From JBAXTE01 sp964653595 (GTDB lineage Bacteria; Bacteroidota; Bacteroidia; Bacteroidales; WCHB1-69), in assembly GCA_964653595.1 (NCBI GenBank), contig CAZZHH010000050.1, forward strand, positions 1 to 23,133: DNA of 23,133 nt, written 5' to 3'. Position numbers and translations under genes: made by a program. The notes beneath the pieces were generated by a model. It ran no database searches. It was given only the letters and a program-made list of their open reading frames with translations, and was not told the origin of the DNA. This document shows, piece by piece, positions 1 to 5,973 of this stretch. The first letter of the stretch is position 1. Each line of letters opens with the position of its first letter.

Positions 1-41
1 ATCTCTCAATACTCATATACTCAAAATTTATTTAACTTTCC

Positions 42-116
42 CCTTTCCCCTTTATAGACTTTAAATCCTTTCCCCTTTATAGACTTTAAACCCTTTCACC
101 TTTAAAGCCTTTGGAT
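42..116. repeat. Three tandem 25-bp units, pyrimidine-rich
   Basis: Three consecutive 25-bp units lie at 42-66, 67-91 and 92-116. The first two differ only at the last base; both begin CCTTTCCCC and contain TTTATAGACTTT. The third is diverged (CCTTTCACCTTTAAAG...). A 21-bp near-match (one base different) recurs at 5809-5829 in front of the second dispersed repeat copy, so the unit belongs to the same repeat family. It lies downstream of the minus-strand gene ending at 251. No ORF explains it. Confidence 0.8.
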
Positions 117-119
117 CCA

Positions 120-211
120 GAAAAACATTCGCCTTTGGCGAATCTCCGTTTTTCGTGGACTCTCGAAAAATGACAAAAATCGCAGATTATTTTTATTTTT
201 TCGGAGCTTTA
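120..211 (+). repeat. Dispersed hairpin-rich repeat, copy A
   Basis: First of two direct copies of an intergenic element (the other is 5832-5932). Shared blocks are CCTTTGGCGAATCTCC (132-147), GACTCTCGAAAAAT (158-171) and TTTTTCGGAGCTTTA (197-211). In this copy a hairpin is clear: GAAAAAC+ATTCGCC (120-133) pairs with GGCGAAT (137-143) and GTTTTTC (148-154), with a TTT loop and a four-base bulge. A second inverted pair is CTCTCGAAAAA (160-170) with TTTTTCGGAG (197-206). The words ACTTTATGGACTTT and CGCCTTTATAGCC continue to about 250. No coding sequence is seen in 1-250. Confidence 0.75.
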
Positions 212-250
212 TAGACTTTATGGACTTTACACTTTCGCCTTTATAGCCTT

Positions 251-1438
251 TTACCTCACCACATTTACACTTCCTTGGTACTCCTTCGATTCCCCAGTGG
301 CAGAAGTGGCTTTGATGACGTAAAAATACACCCCATCAGCAATGTCGTTGACAGGCCAGTTGTTTTGGTATCGTTTGCTGTGATAGACAAGTTTTCCCCA
401 ACGATTGAAAAGTTGCAAATCCACGATGAGCTCTGAGCCGCCATCAATAACAAAAAAGTCATTGATGTCGTCGTTGTTTGGAGTGATTACATTGGGAATA
501 TGCAGACAAAACGGATCAACCGTGATAAAGCAGGTGTCGGTGGTTTCGTCGAATTTGAAATCCTTTTGCTTGAGCACATAGTAAGTGGACGTGTCCGCCA
601 CGATGGTGATGGAGCCTTGATCGCTGATGATATTGCCTGCAGCATCCTTCCATTCGTATAGGTATTGCGGGCGGGTTTGTGAGCCAAGGGTAACAGTTTC
701 TCCTTTGCATGGGGTTTGATCTGGGACATTGGCTGGATAAACGGGGGCATCGCATTCGTAAACCGCTACGTCGTCGATGAAATAGTAAGAGGGGTATAAA
801 GTCGTACTATTCCCCGTGTTTTCATAATTTGTAGTTAGATATGTCTTAAAATTACCTAGAGTAATAAATTGTTCCCCACCTTGTGCTGTATAACTCATGG
901 TTACCTTAACCCAATTTGATGTGTCTTTTATTATGTTACCAGAAGTGTTGCAAACAAAATTTGGACATGGCAAAAGCATAATATTGGAATCTTGACAAAG
1001 TAAGCTGTCAGTTGAAATACAGGCACATAGTGCATCAATGGCATAAGTAGAATAACCCATTAATGAAACATAATAAGAGATGCAATAGTTTGTGTTTGAA
1101 CTTAACGGTTGTGTTAATTTAACTTTGTCATATTCTCTATATTCATAATTGGCACTTGGACTTGAGTATATAGCAAAACCAGCCATTCCATTACCTGTAT
1201 GAGGAATTTGGGTTTGATAAAAATGCCAAACTCCTCCCAAGGTTGGATCACACATATTAAAAAAGTCCCCTTCTGACTGGTTCATTGCTTCATAGTACCA
1301 AAAAACTGCTAAATTTATTTGGTTCATACTCTGAGGACATTGAGAGAATTCTTCAAAACTAGGATTGGGAACCAAGTTTTGAGTAAAAATCTTGTTCGAA
1401 AATATAAAAAATATTAAGAATAAAATAAGTTTATTCAT
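251..1438 (-). CDS. Secreted surface protein with type B (gliding-associated) T9SS C-terminal domain
   Basis: About 395 aa. The start is placed at ATG 1438 (MNKLILFLIFFIF...), which gives a normal signal peptide ending near NKIFTQ. An in-frame ATG at 1453 would add MLFFF, but it lies upstream of a T11 tract and inside a hairpin. After the signal peptide comes NLVPNPSFEE, the opening of a common Bacteroidota exported family, with a Cys-rich beta-sandwich-like region to about residue 230. An Ig-like segment follows (CKGETVTLGS, about 245-310). The last 85 residues contain IPNVITPNNDDINDFF and end in GSVNVVR, typical of the gliding motility-associated C-terminal domain. It is probably exported by T9SS and held at the surface. 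Binding target unknown. SprF-type helpers are known to serve such C-termini; the only PorP/SprF-like gene in view is at 17871. Confidence 0.85.
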   Translation of the reverse strand: MNKLILFLIFFIFSNKIFTQNLVPNPSFEEFSQCPQSMNQINLAVFWYYEAMNQSEGDFFNMCDPTLGGVWHFYQTQIPHTGNGMAGFAIYSSPSANYEYREYDKVKLTQPLSSNTNYCISYYVSLMGYSTYAIDALCACISTDSLLCQDSNIMLLPCPNFVCNTSGNIIKDTSNWVKVTMSYTAQGGEQFITLGNFKTYLTTNYENTGNSTTLYPSYYFIDDVAVYECDAPVYPANVPDQTPCKGETVTLGSQTRPQYLYEWKDAAGNIISDQGSITIVADTSTYYVLKQKDFKFDETTDTCFITVDPFCLHIPNVITPNNDDINDFFVIDGGSELIVDLQLFNRWGKLVYHSKRYQNNWPVNDIADGVYFYVIKATSATGESKEYQGSVNVVR

Positions 1439-1473
1439 AAAAAAAAAAAGCATTTCGGGATAATCCCGTAATG
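1439..1473 (-). terminator. Hairpin plus T11, terminator-like, touching the start of the next gene
   Basis: On the minus strand CATT-A-CGGGAT / ATCCCG-A-AATG forms a stem (arms 1463-1473 and 1451-1461, one mismatch, one-base loop). It is followed by C and eleven T (1449-1439), which run straight into ATG 1438. It sits 18 bases after the stop of the beta-helix protein gene (1491), where an intrinsic terminator is expected. A TATCTTTG promoter element lies immediately upstream (1474-1481), so the hairpin could alternatively be in the leader of the downstream gene. Confidence 0.6.
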
Positions 1474-1481
1474 CAAAGATA
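1474..1481 (-). promoter_or_regulatory. Bacteroidota -7 element TATCTTTG
   Basis: TATCTTTGCA on the minus strand matches TAnnTTTG exactly. Initiation a few bases downstream would place the CGGGAT/ATCCCG hairpin and U11 in the leader of the 395-aa protein gene. No clear TTTG is seen at the -33 distance. Confidence 0.5.
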
Positions 1482-1490
1482 AGGTAAATG

Positions 1491-4169
1491 TTATTGTTTG
1501 ATAACTGAAATTTTGGATGAAGAAAGAATTTCTTCTCCCTTTTTAATTAAACAAAGATATAGTCCTTGTTTGACTTCCTTAAGACTGATGGAAGTATTGT
1601 TTGATTCTGAATTAATTGTAGAACTGTATATCATTCTTCCGGTTATGTCAAACAGCTCTATTTTACTGCCCAAAACAAAACTTTCTGTGGATAAAATATT
1701 CAAAATATCATTAGCAGGATTGGGATAAAATTGAATATTATCGTTGGTCGTTATCTTTAATGGCAAAATTACATCTTGCTTGATTAGTTTTGTAGGTTCA
1801 TAATTCAAAATTGCACGGGCAATATGCACCGCTTCTCCACCAACATTAGGAGCCATATCGGCAATGCTGTATAGTTCATCAATTAATTCGGTCGATGGTT
1901 GAACTCCTTTTGTTATGTAACTTAAATAAATATCGTTTACGAATTTACGATAGGTCTCCATTTCGTTTATGGGTGCCAACGTATTGTTTAAAGCAATGGC
2001 TTTGTCAATGGTGGTGTCGTTTTGCGACAAATCATTGATTTTAGCAATCAGCGGAATGTTTTGATATAAGCTCTGCTCATCTTGGGTTGTTTCGGTTGCA
2101 AACTGTTCGGTATTGCTGTTAAAGAGCATCGACATAAACAAATAACGCATTTGAACGGCTAAATTTGCATTATCGGGAATAATTGTTTCCATAGTAGAAG
2201 CGCTATCCGTATTTGCAAGGAATACGTCATCTCCGCCTTTGCTCCCACATGGAGAAGGATAGTTAGATGGCAATAGAGACATTGCAGCAAAAAAAGTTGC
2301 AGGATTTGGAGTTACAACATTCGGGTAATAACTGTTTGTTCCACCTCTATAATACCAATTTTTTTGTTGAATTGTAGGGGTAGCATCTCCGGTAATTCTG
2401 TAGGTAGGATAGTTACCATTGGGACTTGGATGGTCTGTCCACTGGTTGTCGTTTGGCATCGCTGAGGTGCCTTGGTTGCTGTATATGGTTGTGGTGGAAC
2501 CGCTTGCATTCGGCATGTAAAAACCATAGTAGTTTTGGGTTAACGTATTGCACTGAAATTTGGTATCTGTTTCCAGTCCCTCGGCCCAAATAGCAGTTCC
2601 AAATTTAGTTATGCTGTTAGATTTAATCAAACTGTTTGGGCTATTGGTTGTGACTATTCCTAGCATAGTTTTTTTCCATGAGTAATTACACGGATTTATA
2701 CCATTGTTAATCAAATTATTGCCTGTAATGGTTATGTAATCGCAATTGCTTGAAATAATTGCAGATGTAGGAAATTGAATGGTGTATTTAATTAGGTTGT
2801 TTGTTGCTTTTACTTTCATCACCGCGTTATAGGCGCTCGATTTGCAATTATAAATGCTGATGCCAAAACATCCTGTTTTATTGATGTTTATTTCGTTATT
2901 ATCAATAGTAATGTTTTTTTCAGCAGGACTAGTGTTTACGATATAAATGCCATATTTTGCACCAGTAATCTTGTTGTTTGAAATGTTGCTAATTCCAGCA
3001 TCTCTAATTCTGAAAACACTTTGCGCAGTATTAGCAGTACAATATTTTATTGTTTGTTTGGTTTTGTAACTATTGTATGCAATACCACAATCATTAAAAA
3101 TATTTCCATTTGCAAGGCTTCCTCCATCCATTGTTATTGAAGGGATAATTATGTCAAAACCAGGTTTTTGAGCAATATGAATGGCTGTTTCACAGTGTAT
3201 GCCAATGTAATCAGTGTTTCCACTGTTATCGCAAATCGGAATGCTCTTGAAGCTTTGGAATTTGTTTTTTTCTAAAGTAATGGCGGAATTATATGCTTGA
3301 ATACCAGAGTATAAACTGTCAAATATATTGTAATTGGCGGAAATGCTGCCGATGTTTAAATTGCGGATGTTTTCAACATAGATGCCTGCATATGCTCTCT
3401 GAGTTAAGTTAGGTATTGTCAAAGTTGGGTTAGTGCTAAAAGTAGAACCTATGATTGTTCCTGGATGATTTGCATTTTTATAATCAGTAACTTTAACACT
3501 AATATAGTTTGAATGAAAATTTGAATTGATTACTTCAAAGTTCCCTCCATTTTTTGAATTAATCGCATTCATGGCTCCAAATATCAATGAGACATTATTA
3601 AATTTAATTTTACTTTGAGGATTTTCAACATAAATGCCATCCCACATTTGTCGACACCCGTTTGTTAAAAATGACTGACTATTCAATTCAAAAGTATAAG
3701 GTGGGTTTACGATGATTTTGGCTTCTGGTCCCATTAAAAACTCGGTATTTGATTGGGTCAGGTTGGTATCAATGATGATCGTTCCATTGATAAATTCCTC
3801 GCCAATAGGGAAACTGGATGTAATAATTGTGTCACTGTATGTTGGTCTAGAGTCACGAGTACAACATTTCCAAACTTTAAATTCTGTGGTATCAACGCAT
3901 CCATTATTATTAGCAATAATTGTAAAATAACCAGGGATTGGATTTTGGTTGTTGTCACTTGCTAAGGTTGGAAAGATATTCATGTTCCATGCAATATTTT
4001 TTATAATGTCTGATCCTGTGATGCTTGTAGAATATGGAGAAGTCCAAGTGTAAGAAGTGTTTGTTTGCGGATTTGTGATTGTGTAATTGCCAGGATTAGT
4101 GCAAGTTGTGAATGTGCCTGTTAGGATTGGGACTGAGGGCATTTGACTTACAAAAATTGTTTTGCTCAT
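1491..4169 (-). CDS. C-terminal fragment: beta-helix surface protein with type A T9SS sorting domain
   Basis: An 892-codon ORF with no signal peptide of its own; its first Met lies at the end of a PKD domain. Residues about 12-105 form a second Ig/PKD-like unit ending in CVDTTEFKVWKCC. Residues about 110-610 have short beta-strand turns rich in Asn and Gly (IYVENPQSKIKFNN, GIYVENIRNLNIG, GIYIVNTSPAEKNI), as in right-handed parallel beta-helices of the NosD/pectate-lyase type. About 640-790 is a helical linker. About 810-892 is a type A T9SS C-terminal domain (QFYPNPANDILNI ... GRMIYSSTI ... GLYLCLIKKG). Without the upstream signal peptide this fragment could not be exported, so it makes sense only as part of the longer gene ending at 5198 or 5227. 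Confidence 0.8.
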   Translation of the reverse strand: MSKTIFVSQMPSVPILTGTFTTCTNPGNYTITNPQTNTSYTWTSPYSTSITGSDIIKNIAWNMNIFPTLASDNNQNPIPGYFTIIANNNGCVDTTEFKVWKCCTRDSRPTYSDTIITSSFPIGEEFINGTIIIDTNLTQSNTEFLMGPEAKIIVNPPYTFELNSQSFLTNGCRQMWDGIYVENPQSKIKFNNVSLIFGAMNAINSKNGGNFEVINSNFHSNYISVKVTDYKNANHPGTIIGSTFSTNPTLTIPNLTQRAYAGIYVENIRNLNIGSISANYNIFDSLYSGIQAYNSAITLEKNKFQSFKSIPICDNSGNTDYIGIHCETAIHIAQKPGFDIIIPSITMDGGSLANGNIFNDCGIAYNSYKTKQTIKYCTANTAQSVFRIRDAGISNISNNKITGAKYGIYIVNTSPAEKNITIDNNEININKTGCFGISIYNCKSSAYNAVMKVKATNNLIKYTIQFPTSAIISSNCDYITITGNNLINNGINPCNYSWKKTMLGIVTTNSPNSLIKSNSITKFGTAIWAEGLETDTKFQCNTLTQNYYGFYMPNASGSTTTIYSNQGTSAMPNDNQWTDHPSPNGNYPTYRITGDATPTIQQKNWYYRGGTNSYYPNVVTPNPATFFAAMSLLPSNYPSPCGSKGGDDVFLANTDSASTMETIIPDNANLAVQMRYLFMSMLFNSNTEQFATETTQDEQSLYQNIPLIAKINDLSQNDTTIDKAIALNNTLAPINEMETYRKFVNDIYLSYITKGVQPSTELIDELYSIADMAPNVGGEAVHIARAILNYEPTKLIKQDVILPLKITTNDNIQFYPNPANDILNILSTESFVLGSKIELFDITGRMIYSSTINSESNNTSISLKEVKQGLYLCLIKKGEEILSSSKISVIKQ

Positions 4170-4286
4170 GGTGCTGTATTGGGTTTGTCCACCAATAGAT
4201 GCACCAATTGTCAGTCTTACGGTGTAAGTGCCCGATGCGGCATAGCTATGCGAAGCGTTTTGGGTGTTGCTTGTGGTTCCATCTCC

Positions 4287-5198
4287 TCAGTTCCAGAGAA
4301 ATGAGGAGGGATTGCGTGGGTATCTGCAGTAAAATATTTCGCCAACATTGAACAGTTGATTTGGACAAACAGAAGTTGGCAGTGTGAAATCGGTCATGTA
4401 TTTTACATAAAAGTTTTTGGTTAATGTAGTGTCTCTACCGCAAAAATCTCTTACATAAGCAGTGATGGTTTGATTTCCTAGAGTTAAAGCCTGTGCACAT
4501 GGGTTAAAAGTATTGGATGAATTAGGGTAACCAGCCCAAAAATATGGGTTGGGTCCCCAGTTGTCAGAAAGACTGTCGTAAACATTTGGAGAGACCGACC
4601 AGCAAACATTGGTTTGATAACATACTGTGTCGGGGGTGTTTAATGAAATGCTCAGATTGGTATCAAATACATTTACCTTCAACCAATATAATGAATCAGT
4701 GGTTCCACTACTTCCATTTTGATAAACTACTTTCAGTAAGTATGTGCCTGGTGTATTGATTTGAAAATCGGGAGTAATACCATTCGTGTAAGTAGTATAG
4801 TTGCCAAAGTTTGTTTCACTTGAATCAGAGTCTGTGTATTGGGAATAAACACTTCCATCTTGATTGTATAAAACAAATTGAGGATATGCATCAACTAAAT
4901 ATAAATCATGTGATCTGTATTTTAATTCCAAGGAAAATTTATTACATGTGTTTAATGTGAGGATATTGCAATAAGGAGGAGTTATTACTGGATCGTTGTC
5001 AAGTTGGCATATGTTTTCTCCCATACGTTTGAAAGCTCCTGGTGCTGATGGTGATTCGTGCCAAATATTGGCTTTTAAATCCCATCCACCTTGTAATAAT
5101 TGGTTGCCTTGCCCTTTCCCAATCATCGGCATCATCATCACAATTAAAAATGTTGCCAACCACCATCGCCTAAGCGGTGTGTGTGTGTGTGTGTACAC
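4287..5198 (-). CDS. N-terminal fragment of the same surface protein (signal peptide to mid-PKD)
   Basis: 303 codons ending at the TGA that breaks the PKD domain. The only start that fits this frame is GTG 5198, because an in-frame TAA lies 18 bases upstream. The product would begin VYTHTHTPLRRWW, the THTHT coming from the AC repeat, followed by a hydrophobic stretch LATFLIVMMMPMIG and GKGQG, a plausible signal peptide. Residues about 31-265 are rich in Tyr, Asn and Thr, with paired Cys (PYCNILTLNTC, TVCYQTNVC) and no family I can name. It ends in VCPNQLFNVGEIF...SSFLWN, the first half of a PKD domain. With no C-terminal sorting domain, it would be released in the periplasm and be non-functional as T9SS cargo. 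Confidence 0.75.
   Translation of the reverse strand: MYTHTHTPLRRWWLATFLIVMMMPMIGKGQGNQLLQGGWDLKANIWHESPSAPGAFKRMGENICQLDNDPVITPPYCNILTLNTCNKFSLELKYRSHDLYLVDAYPQFVLYNQDGSVYSQYTDSDSSETNFGNYTTYTNGITPDFQINTPGTYLLKVVYQNGSSGTTDSLYWLKVNVFDTNLSISLNTPDTVCYQTNVCWSVSPNVYDSLSDNWGPNPYFWAGYPNSSNTFNPCAQALTLGNQTITAYVRDFCGRDTTLTKNFYVKYMTDFTLPTSVCPNQLFNVGEIFYCRYPRNPSSFLWN
5177..5194. repeat. (GT)9 / (AC)9 dinucleotide tract at the gene start
   Basis: Nine uninterrupted AC units on the coding (minus) strand lie between ATG 5227 and the signal-peptide codons. From ATG 5227 the current frame reads 27 codons (MSLRKDSKITCTHTH...) and stops at TAA. The frame of the surface protein is offset by 29 bases, so losing one AC unit or gaining two would join ATG 5227 to the signal peptide and the rest of the protein. 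Confidence 0.85.
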
Positions 5199-5294
5199 GT
5201 GATTTTTGAGTCTTTACGCAGACTCATTTGATTTTTTTTTATAAGCTTTTGTTTTTTTTGGTAAATAATTTTGATCATTTGAGTAAACACGCGA

Positions 5295-5326
5295 CAAATG
5301 TATGATAATAATCACATAAAAACAAA
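5295..5326 (-). promoter_or_regulatory. Promoter of the surface protein gene: TTTG-N20-TACATTTG
   Basis: On the minus strand TTTG (5326-5323), a 20-base spacer and TACATTTG (5302-5295) match both Bacteroidota consensus boxes. Transcription from about 5288 gives a leader of about 60 bases to ATG 5227 or about 90 to GTG 5198. The leader is A-rich immediately before ATG 5227 (ATAAAAAAAAATCAA), typical of translation starts in this phylum. This favours ATG 5227 as the original start. Confidence 0.65.
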
Positions 5327-5469
5327 CAGAAGTAAAAAAACTTTAAAAAAATATTTTTTAGAACTTCTAAGCTTATAAACCTCCTTTAAATATGGTTTTT
5401 TCGCATTTTTTTATTTTATTGGTATTTGTTCAGGTAACGATGGTCATCCAATGAGTTTATTCATGATTT

Positions 5470-5626
5470 AAGTTTTCGGAGTCGAAGGCGTCGAATAGGT
5501 AGGTGGAACTTGCTAGTCTCACTGCGCCGAAGGCGTCGAACAGTCTGGATAAGATGCCAGGCACGGCGCCGAAGGCGTCAAACCGTGTAGGAAAACTTGT
5601 GAAGATACGGCGCCGAAGGCGTCGAA
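5470..5626. repeat. Array of four 17-bp hairpin repeats, about 43-bp period
   Basis: Copies of GCGCCGAAGGCGTCGAA lie at 5479-5495 (GAG at its start), 5524-5540, 5566-5582 (TCAAA at its end) and 5610-5626; start-to-start spacing is 45, 42 and 44. The core CGCC-GAA-GGCG folds as a triloop hairpin in copies 2-4. The bases flanking copies 2 and 3 are different but complementary: ACTG/CAGT (5521-5524, 5541-5544) and CACGG/CCGTG (5562-5566, 5583-5587). A further small hairpin CTGG/CCAG (5545-5548, 5557-5560) lies between them. No ORF or mobile gene is associated. Confidence 0.8.
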
Positions 5627-5663
5627 GCCTATTAACCCCACGCGGAGCGTGGGGTTAATAGGC
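5627..5663. repeat. Perfect palindrome, 17-bp arms, GGA loop
   Basis: GCCTATTAACCCCACGC (5627-5643) is the exact reverse complement of 5647-5663, with a three-base loop GGA. It follows directly after the fourth 17-bp hairpin repeat. No T tract follows on the plus strand (CAACAACC), so it is not a standard terminator on that strand. Function unknown; it resembles palindromic intergenic elements. Confidence 0.85.
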
Positions 5664-5676
5664 CAACAACCAACCT

Positions 5677-5727
5677 GATTTTGGCGAAAAAATTGCTGCG
5701 AAGCAAGCCAATTTTTATGCCAAAATC
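5677..5727. repeat. Imperfect palindrome with GCGA loop
   Basis: GATTTTGGC (5677-5685) pairs with GCCAAAATC (5719-5727). Inside, AAAAAATTG pairs loosely with CAATTTTT, and at the tip TTGCT (5693-5697) pairs with AGCAA (5702-5706) around GCGA, a GNRA-type tetraloop if transcribed. It begins 13 bases after the preceding perfect palindrome. Confidence 0.7.
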
Positions 5728-5831
5728 GCCCCTAGAAGGCCCATGCTCTCACTCTACTTTGTCAGTACAGATGCTTCACTTGGCTTTGTATTATTTATGA
5801 TTTTACAGCCTTTCCCCTTTATTGACTTTCA

Positions 5832-5932
5832 CCTTTGGCGAATCTCCTTTTTGCGTGCCCCGTTAACGAGGGTTAAAAGACTCTCGAAAAATTACAACCC
5901 GTCGGTTAACGGATCTATTTTTCGGAGCTTTA
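5832..5932 (+). repeat. Dispersed hairpin-rich repeat, copy B
   Basis: Second direct copy of the element at 120-211, preceded by a near-copy of the 25-bp tandem unit (5809-5829). Shared blocks are CCTTTGGCGAATCTCC (5832-5847), GACTCTCGAAAAAT (5879-5892) and TTTTTCGGAGCTTTA (5918-5932). Compared with copy A there is a 21-base insertion at 5858-5878 and a matched change at 5896-5912. Together these create new pairing arms: CCGTTAAC (5860-5867) with GTTAACGG (5905-5912), and GGGTT (5870-5874) with AACCC (5896-5900). It ends just upstream of the asnB promoter. Confidence 0.75.
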
Positions 5933-5946
5933 TGGACTTTTTTTCC

Positions 5947-5954
5947 TATTTTTG
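5947..5954 (+). promoter_or_regulatory. asnB -7 element TATTTTTG
   Basis: TATTTTTG matches TAnnTTTG and lies 19 bases before ATG 5974, leaving a leader of roughly 12-15 bases. No good TTTG is visible near -33; that position falls in the end of repeat copy B (TTTTTCGGAG). Confidence 0.6.
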
Positions 5955-5973
5955 CAGATATTATCATAAAGTT

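Larger units (their letters stand above)
1491..5198 (-). pseudogene. Giant T9SS surface protein gene (PKD + beta-helix + type A CTD) interrupted by one in-frame TGA
   Basis: The ORFs at 4287-5198 and 1491-4169 are in the same frame (1029 bases apart at their starts, 343 codons). Only one stop, TGA at 4289-4287, separates them. Translation across it reads FLWN-stop-GDGTTSNTQNASHSY followed by AASGTYTVRLTI, a textbook PKD domain in which the stop replaces the aromatic residue of the W-x-W/F-G-D-G motif; TGG to TGA is a single-base change. The Met at 4169 is therefore an internal residue, not a start. The whole reading frame is 1236 codons with the final stop: signal peptide, unknown N-terminal region, PKD, a second Ig/PKD-like domain, a right-handed beta-helix and a type A sorting domain. 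The 5' end is also compromised by an (AC)9 tract. The sequence cannot distinguish a real nonsense mutation from an assembly error. Confidence 0.85.

Noticed and set aside
3712..3965. Plus-strand ORFs inside the beta-helix gene
   Set aside because: They are shadows of the minus-strand coding frame, with no start context, no family signature and unlikely composition.
1491..4169. An independent 892-aa protein starting at Met 4169
   Set aside because: The Met is internal to the same frame as the upstream ORF, the protein would lack a signal peptide despite a T9SS sorting domain, and the preceding codons complete a PKD domain.
4287..4289. TGA read as tryptophan or selenocysteine
   Set aside because: TGA is a genuine stop in the genes ending at 11760 and 22621, the position calls for an aromatic residue rather than selenocysteine, and TGG encodes Trp throughout the window.
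5479..5626. Four regularly spaced repeats as a CRISPR array
   Set aside because: Repeats are only 17 bp, the first and third copies are diverged, the flanks pair with each other instead of being unrelated spacers, and no cas gene is present.
250..5810. Composite transposon bounded by the two direct repeats
   Set aside because: No transposase, terminal inverted repeats or target duplication were found; the repeats themselves are reported instead.
5743..5973. 77-residue N-terminal extension of asparagine synthase
   Set aside because: It is read through the repeat and the promoter, has no protein character, and would bury the catalytic Cys2.
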